Origin: Phorcus lineatus
Taxonomy: Eukaryota; Mollusca; Gastropoda; Trochida; Trochidae
Direction: 5' to 3'
Assembly (NCBI GenBank): GCA_921293015.1
Contig: OV121091.1
Location: forward strand, 29,124,839 to 29,188,838
DNA length: 64,000 nucleotides
Made by a program: the position numbers and the translations under genes. The notes under the pieces are model-generated. The model saw nothing but the letters and a program-made list of their open reading frames with translations. It was not told the DNA's origin and did no database searches. Positions 59,901 through 64,000 of this stretch are shown here, in pieces (the stretch's first letter is position 1; each line of letters begins with the position of its first letter).

Positions 59901-62674
59901 AATACAAATTTTTTTCCAGTTAACAAAGCTTACAGAAGCTATAGAAGACTGTACAAAAGCTGTTGAGTTAGATGATGGATACGTAAAGGCGTACTTGCGG
60001 AGAGCAAAATGGTAAGAAAAATTTAAAACATTAAAGAGTTATTTTCCTTTTGTAATGCATTGACAAGGAATGAGCTGATTTGAGTTGTCATTGAAAAAGT
60101 ACAAACAAAATATCTCCCTTACATGCGATTTGCATGTTTGTTTTTTTCAAACTGTACATGTAGATAAAGTATGATAGTGTGACGAGTCTGTATGTTGTGT
60201 GTGTTGACAGTTACATGGATACAGAGCAGTACCAGGAGGCCGTCTGTGACTACGAGAAGATCTGTAAACTAGACCGCTCTAAAGGTGAGCATCCGCAACA
60301 TTATTGATGTTTCTGTTGATACGAATTACACATGCGCCTTTCTGTTGATACAAATTACACATGCGCCAGAGGCTATAAGATGGTAAATAGAGATGGTGTG
60401 ATGGAATTGTGGTCAATTATAATGGCTGGTACATGGTAGTAGAGGGGCATGAACAGTTCTTTCTGCATCGTCAAGTGTATTTAAATATGTGAAGTATGGC
60501 TGTCTTGCAGCTGCAAAGTGTCCAACATTTTGTAATTTTTTTCATTAGTTGAAATGATGAAAATGCATTTTATCTTCATGTATTTAACAATGTATTAATA
60601 ATAATACATACATATATTCATATAATATATGTTTAACTGTATTTTAAATCATCATATATCAACAGTTATGTATGAACAGGAATATCCCCTCTTGTTAATT
60701 ATCCTTTGCCAAACATAGTTTATTGAAATAAAGCAGGGTGAAACAGTTTTTCATGATCCTTTTCAACCAAGTCATGCCTTTTTTAAAGAGGCTTGTTCTT
60801 TGAACTTTGGCATATTTGTTGAACTTTGTTAACTTTTTCACGAGTTATTTTTTATTTGATTTGTTTCCCGCCAGAGCACAAGCGACTATTGCAGGAAGCC
60901 AAGTTAGAGTTGAAGAAAAGCAAAAGGAAGGACTACTATAAGATACTGGGTGTCACCAAGAGTGCATCCGATGATGAAATCAAAAAGGCATATCGCAAGA
61001 GGGCACTCATTCACCATCCAGGTGAGTGTTTTGAGTCCTATAGTGTGAGAACAACTTAGTCTTACAAACTTCACTATGTGTAGCAATATGTGTTTATACA
61101 TAGAATGGAATTGATGACATTCACTACAGAAGATCTAACCATAATTTTGAAAAATAAATGATGAAAAGTGTTGGTAAGCGTACGTCTAGTTTGATCTTGC
61201 CCACTCTTATGATATTGTTATGTGAACGTTACTGAAGCAGGATATTTGAATAAAAACTACTTTTTAGAGAGAACAATGATTAGTTAGAGTTCATGAATCT
61301 ACTCACTGGTAATCATACAATTGCATGTGTACTGTAGCAGGCATAAACGTGTCACGTTATATCCATAAGTTTTCTTTTCCTTTGTAGTTAAGTTATAAAA
61401 CCCATTCAAATACTTTCAGCTGTCAAATCTTAAAAAAACAGTCACGTGACAGATGCAATCATGTGGCAAATAAAATAACGTAAAGAGTACATATCTCTCG
61501 TCCGTGACAGCGATTTCTGTCAAACTGAAATCCTCACGTTAAATTAGGGTCAGTCTGGCAATATCCAAACATATTTTTTTAATAACGTGACTGAACTGAC
61601 CAATGCCATTCTCACTAACTGAATGATAAAAATAACTTTGTACTACCTCTTTAGCCATTATTTTGACGGGCCTCTTTCACCAGGTTTAAGGTTATCATAA
61701 GTCACTATGATAACTTGAGTGAAATAGAGAAGATCGGCAGTGGCTATGTAAAAAAGCCATGGCTCTTTCTAATGTTTGTGGGAGCTCTTGGTTTATTGTG
61801 GAGATAATGAACCTTTATAAACTTTTGAATCCCATCAAGGAAGGAATAACAACTTATGATTAAGAGGGACAATCAAGCATCGACCTCTGTAAGATAGCTT
61901 ATGTGGTAAAAGGTTGGTTAAATGCTTACAATTCTGTCATTAAGCATCTGTGTCTCTGCATGTTCAGACCGACACTCCCACGACACGGTGGAGAAGCAGA
62001 AGGAGGAAGAGAAGAAGTTCAAGGAGTTGGGCGAGGCCTACAGCATCCTGTCTGACTCTAAGAAGAAGATGAGGTATGACAGCGGACAGGACCTGGAGGA
62101 GATGGACGGAGCAGGATTTGCAGGTAGGTGTACCGGCTACTAGCCGGGGGCTGCTCAGTGTTAAAAAAACGGCATTAATTGTTTGAAAAAAAAAAAAGCA
62201 TCCACTAAGCTGGAATTGTGAAGATACCATATCTTACGCTGTAATGCCTATCACGAAATCACAGAACTAACAATTGAAAATATTACATATCATGTTACCA
62301 TATTTTAAGTTTTTGCTTAATACAAATTGTCTATTATCAACTCTCAGCACTTTAATTTTATGTGATAGATACACAAATTATATATACTTTACTCATATAC
62401 TTTGTGAACTTTTTCCACTGAGATGTAAGGATTTCTGGGTGATAACTTTCAAACTTACTTCATACACTACATGGCAGTTAGAGGATAATCATTTCATAAT
62501 AATAATATATTAAGTTATACGCAATTCCATCCTAATGTGAACCTGGTTTTCTTTCCAGATATCGACCCGAACCAGATCTTCCAGACATTTTTTGGAGGCG
62601 GTGCTGGGCCTGGAGGATTTCAGCAGTTCAGCTTCGGCGGGGGACACCCGGGGTTCACCTTCCAATTCGGTTGA
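47946..62674 (+). CDS. DNAJC7: DnaJ homolog subfamily C member 7 (TPR2), 503 residues
   Basis: A cytosolic co-chaperone that binds Hsp70 and Hsp90 through TPR domains and stimulates Hsp70 ATPase through its J domain. Exons: 47946-48022, 48703-48800, 49516-49640, 50361-50474, 56590-56664, 56868-56986, 57763-57916, 58186-58350, 59920-60011, 60211-60284, 60875-61021, 61968-62123, 62559-62674. Every junction keeps frame. The start [13 protein letters not shown] is the first ATG of the open frame. TPR helices appear throughout residues 30-370 ([32 protein letters not shown]). The J domain spans about 384-452 ([20 protein letters not shown]) with HPD at 412-414 intact. A Gly/Phe-rich tail ends FQFG. 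Human DNAJC7 is 494 residues, so length and order match. Intron 4 is unusually large because of inserted elements. Confidence 0.95.
48915..49065 (+). repeat. Bivalve-type dispersed repeat in DNAJC7 intron 2, plus orientation
   Basis: GCTCGCAGGTTTCACCGCAA, GCATAGCCACAATAGTG, CTAGCAGCCGCGATATAAGT and TTGAAAGCAGCGTTAAACAA form a block that I recognise as common in bivalve genomes. The same block occurs inverted at 42160-42285. Confidence 0.65.
51215..53206. mobile_element. 1,992-bp DNA transposon-like element with 21-bp TIRs and 10-bp TSD
   Basis: The left end CAATCTGATTAAAATCAGAT plus G and the right end are perfect 21-bp inverted repeats. Each TIR is itself a palindrome (ATCTGATT-AA-AATCAGAT). 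ACACTTCAAG is duplicated immediately outside: 51205-51214 and 53207-53216. A TSD of 9-10 bp is typical of Mutator-like elements. I see no transposase frame, so it is probably non-autonomous. Inside are a palindromic CCCGATCGGG zone (52350-52410) and an AAACG-type simple repeat (53125-53167) enclosed in a further inverted repeat. Confidence 0.75.
53125..53167. repeat. (GAAAC)n microsatellite inside the TIR element
   Basis: GAAAC units repeat with a GGAAATAAAAC interruption. They are flanked by an inverted pair (CAGATGGAAT... and ...AATTCCATCTG), so the whole 53100-53191 can fold back. Confidence 0.8.
53411..53556. repeat. Hairpin upstream of the recombinase gene
   Basis: Arms of about 68 bp: GGGTTTTGGTAGACATTTCA on the left and its complement on the right, continuing through GAAATGAAAAGTAAAAC. 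The apex is CGAGCTTGCGAGG. It sits directly before the 163-bp promoter-like block and contains GCGAGGTTTTAC, which recurs in the hairpin downstream of the gene. Confidence 0.85.
53568..53730. repeat. 163-bp direct repeat, copy 1 (upstream of recombinase gene)
   Basis: Matches 54429-54591 with two differences (TTATGAGC versus TTCTGAGC; GACCGACG versus GACTGACG). It begins ATACCGTCATATATAAAGGG, containing a TATATAAA motif, and ends CCCGTACTGGGTATATA. Its place 50-215 bp before the start codon suggests a promoter or 5' leader. Confidence 0.9.
53783..56270 (+). CDS. Crypton/DUF3504-type tyrosine recombinase, 472 residues
   Basis: Likely a DNA integrase of a Crypton transposon, or a gene domesticated from one (the KIAA1958, KCTD1 and ZMYM relatives). 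Exons: 53783-54404, 55050-55299, 55500-55732, 55957-56270, joined in frame with GT-AG borders. I chose [20 protein letters not shown] as start; an in-frame ATG at 53696 would add 29 residues lying partly in the 163-bp repeat. Residues 1-200 are an N-terminal SAM-like core-binding region ([14 protein letters not shown]). Catalytic candidates are Arg214 ([13 protein letters not shown]), His344 and Arg347 ([13 protein letters not shown]), His370 and Tyr378 ([12 protein letters not shown]). The tail is Ser/Thr/Pro-rich. AATAAA overlaps the stop. No frameshift is seen, so it may be active. It lies in DNAJC7 intron 4, same strand. Confidence 0.85.
54429..54591. repeat. 163-bp direct repeat, copy 2 (intron 1 of recombinase gene)
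   Basis: A near-identical copy of the upstream block, 25 bp after the exon 1 donor. It carries an exact TGACGTCA at 54531, where copy 1 has CGACGTCA at 53670. It could act as an internal promoter or reflect recent duplication. Confidence 0.9.
56270..56275 (+). terminator. Polyadenylation signal of the recombinase gene
   Basis: AATAAA overlaps the last base of the TGA stop. If used, it gives a very short 3' UTR within the DNAJC7 intron. Confidence 0.5.
56334..56476. repeat. Hairpin downstream of the recombinase gene
   Basis: Arms of about 66 bp: AGGTTTCACCACGACTCGTG on the left and matching complement on the right. The inner stem AAAGGTTGAAATCTAACC is perfect, with loop TTGTGAGA. GTGAGGTTTTAC occurs twice, as in the upstream hairpin. 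Confidence 0.85.
57120..57720. repeat. Diverged tandem repeat of about 140 bp in DNAJC7 intron 6
   Basis: The phrase TTCATCTTCTTCTTCAG recurs in variant form at about 57217, 57356 and 57501. Each is followed by CTTGACTAATGAGG-type and GGGGCCACAGGG-type sequence. Three to four old copies; no coding capacity. Confidence 0.65.
59170..59842 (+). mobile_element. 5'-truncated non-LTR retrotransposon, 3' end only
   Basis: An open stretch (59272-59703) contains [15 protein letters not shown], then DEFHFCKVC and RFYLDL. This C-terminal pattern follows the reverse transcriptase domain in several animal non-LTR elements (ETGRYxNIPRxxRxC ... EDEFHF). The copy then continues to AATAAAAACATTCATTCATT, a simple-repeat tail. 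No RT core is present, as expected for 5' truncation. It lies in DNAJC7 intron 8, same strand. Confidence 0.75.
60875..62123 (+). CDS. DNAJC7: J-domain exons of DNAJC7
   Basis: Exon 60875-61021 carries the linker [15 protein letters not shown] and helix II ending at HHP. The Asp of HPD is split across the intron (G at 61021, AC at 61968). Exon 61968-62123 continues [20 protein letters not shown] and [13 protein letters not shown] is required to stimulate Hsp70 ATPase, so the J domain should be functional. Confidence 0.92.
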
Positions 62675-63803
62675 CCTCTGTTTCCTCTTAGGCATTTCTT
62701 TAGAAACATGGTTAAAAATTGGCTCCGCTATTAGCTGATGAGAGAATCAGATGAAAACGTTCAACTTATACAACAGTTTTTAATATAGATATATTAAGAT
62801 ACAGTTTTTACCTCTTCACTTTTTAAACTTTGAAAGACTGATCACCATATATGGACCTTTATGTCTGAAGAGGTAATTTTTTTTTTAGTAATTGGTCTGT
62901 GTATTTGAAACCTGAAACGAATGCAAGTTTTCAGGTCTTAACTTAAAAAAAAGTTAAATACAAATAAACAATCATGTATGACCTAAGTATTCTCGATAAT
63001 CTGGCCTATAACAAATTCAATGACAATACAAAAATGTTTTCTGTTGCACCCAGTTTTTGTGGTACATTCTTGTTCATTCAAAGCTGGGTCGTCTGCTGTG
63101 AAATTGAGAACATATACAAAGATTCTGGAAATGACTTGGTTGTATATATCCTTACGTATCTGACAGTGTCCCTGGATGCATATCCATATCCTATTGTACT
63201 CATGGGAGTAGAAATAGAATGCATTTTGACAATGATAAGGTGTACAAGTAAAAAATATGATGCAAGTTTTAGTATGTAAATGAGCTGTTACACAGCCTCT
63301 TTATACAACCATCAAAAATGTTGTATTGTACATAAATATTTGTTCATCGTATAGATTATACCTATTGTATTCTTATGTGATAACAAAATACATCAAACAT
63401 TTCATATATTCATTGCTAAGTTTAAAGACCTTAACTGTTACTTAACTTAAATTACTGTTCTTATGACTTCGTTCATAGTTTTGATTCTTAAGTACACAGT
63501 TGTTACGGCAACACACATGCAGTTGCATTTTCCCCTCTGACCAGGGATGCAGGGATTTCAGATCTCTCTTTTGTAGAGACAAACTTTTCAGCAATATTGT
63601 TGGGAAAAATTTCGTTATAATGCCAAAAAACGTTTTATTTCTATTTCTGTGAGTACTAGAGTAGAGAACTGAACTGTGTGTAAACTTGTTGGTTAGAATG
63701 TTGCTTTTAGTGTTTCTGTGTTCCTATAAATTTTATGTGAAAAAGTTTTGATTGATAAATATTACCTGAGAATATATGTAAGTATAGAACTGAAAATAGA
63801 AGA
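62675..63803 (+). other. 3' UTR and downstream flank of DNAJC7
   Basis: An AATAAA at 62963-62968, 290 nt after the stop, is a plausible polyadenylation signal. A 101-codon open frame at 62974-63279 has no recognisable domain. Otherwise AT-rich. Confidence 0.5.
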
Positions 63804-64000
63804 AACATTATCTAAGAGTTGATGACAGTGTGGAACCCTTGATGGTAAACATTATCTGAGCGTTGATGACAGTGCGGAACCCTTAATGGTAAACATTATC
63901 TGAGAGTTGATGATAGTATGGAACCCTTTAGGCTAAACATTATCTAAGAGTTGATGACAGTGCGGAACCCTTGATGGTAAACATTATCTAAGAGTTGATG
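63804..64000. repeat. 44-bp tandem repeat, at least 4.5 copies, cut by window edge
   Basis: The unit is AACATTATCTAAGAGTTGAT then GACAGTGTGGAACCCTTGAT then GGTA. Copies start at 63804, 63848 and every 44 bp after, with scattered substitutions. Confidence 0.95.

Overview
The window is eukaryotic, AT-rich and intron-rich. It reads as lophotrochozoan, most probably bivalve mollusc. The evidence is small exons in long introns, a mig-17-like ADAM protease with several PLAC-like modules, a tRNA-derived SINE with an AAATGGGTACC core, and short repeats I associate with bivalve genomes. The species cannot be fixed from sequence alone.

Layout. (1) 2231-34621, minus strand: a secreted zinc metalloprotease of the ADAM/mig-17 type. 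I place 19 exons: signal peptide, part of the prodomain, a reprolysin-like catalytic domain with HEIGHSLGAKHD, a disintegrin-like Cys-rich region, one divergent and six regular six-cysteine PLAC-like modules (one exon each), and a short tail. At least one short catalytic exon and some prodomain sequence were not located. Its introns hold a degenerate Tc1 transposon, a 2-kb array of 27-bp units, a SINE, a 1-kb array of about 50-bp units, a TTAA-flanked MITE and two hairpin elements. (2) 34622-40138: intergenic, with no gene I can support. (3) 40139-46283, minus strand: a complete seven-exon ankyrin-repeat and SOCS-box (ASB) gene. Its five central exons are each exactly 99 nt. (4) 46284-47945: a head-to-head intergenic region containing a second TTAA-flanked MITE. 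(5) 47946-62674, plus strand: a complete 13-exon DNAJC7 (TPR2) orthologue of 503 residues, with TPR repeats and a J domain containing HPD. Its intron 4 (6.1 kb) holds a 2-kb element with terminal inverted repeats and a 10-bp target duplication. It also holds a four-exon Crypton/DUF3504-type tyrosine recombinase gene lying between two long hairpins. Intron 8 holds the 3' end of a non-LTR retrotransposon. (6) 63804-64000: a 44-bp tandem repeat running off the edge.

The three host genes have no obvious common pathway: extracellular proteolysis, a Cullin-5 ubiquitin-ligase substrate receptor, and an Hsp70/Hsp90 co-chaperone. The most unusual items are the hairpin-bracketed recombinase cassette with its 163-bp internal duplication, a family of hairpins that repeatedly lies close to TGACGTCA octamers, the PLAC-like module array, and minisatellite units trapped inside a SINE.
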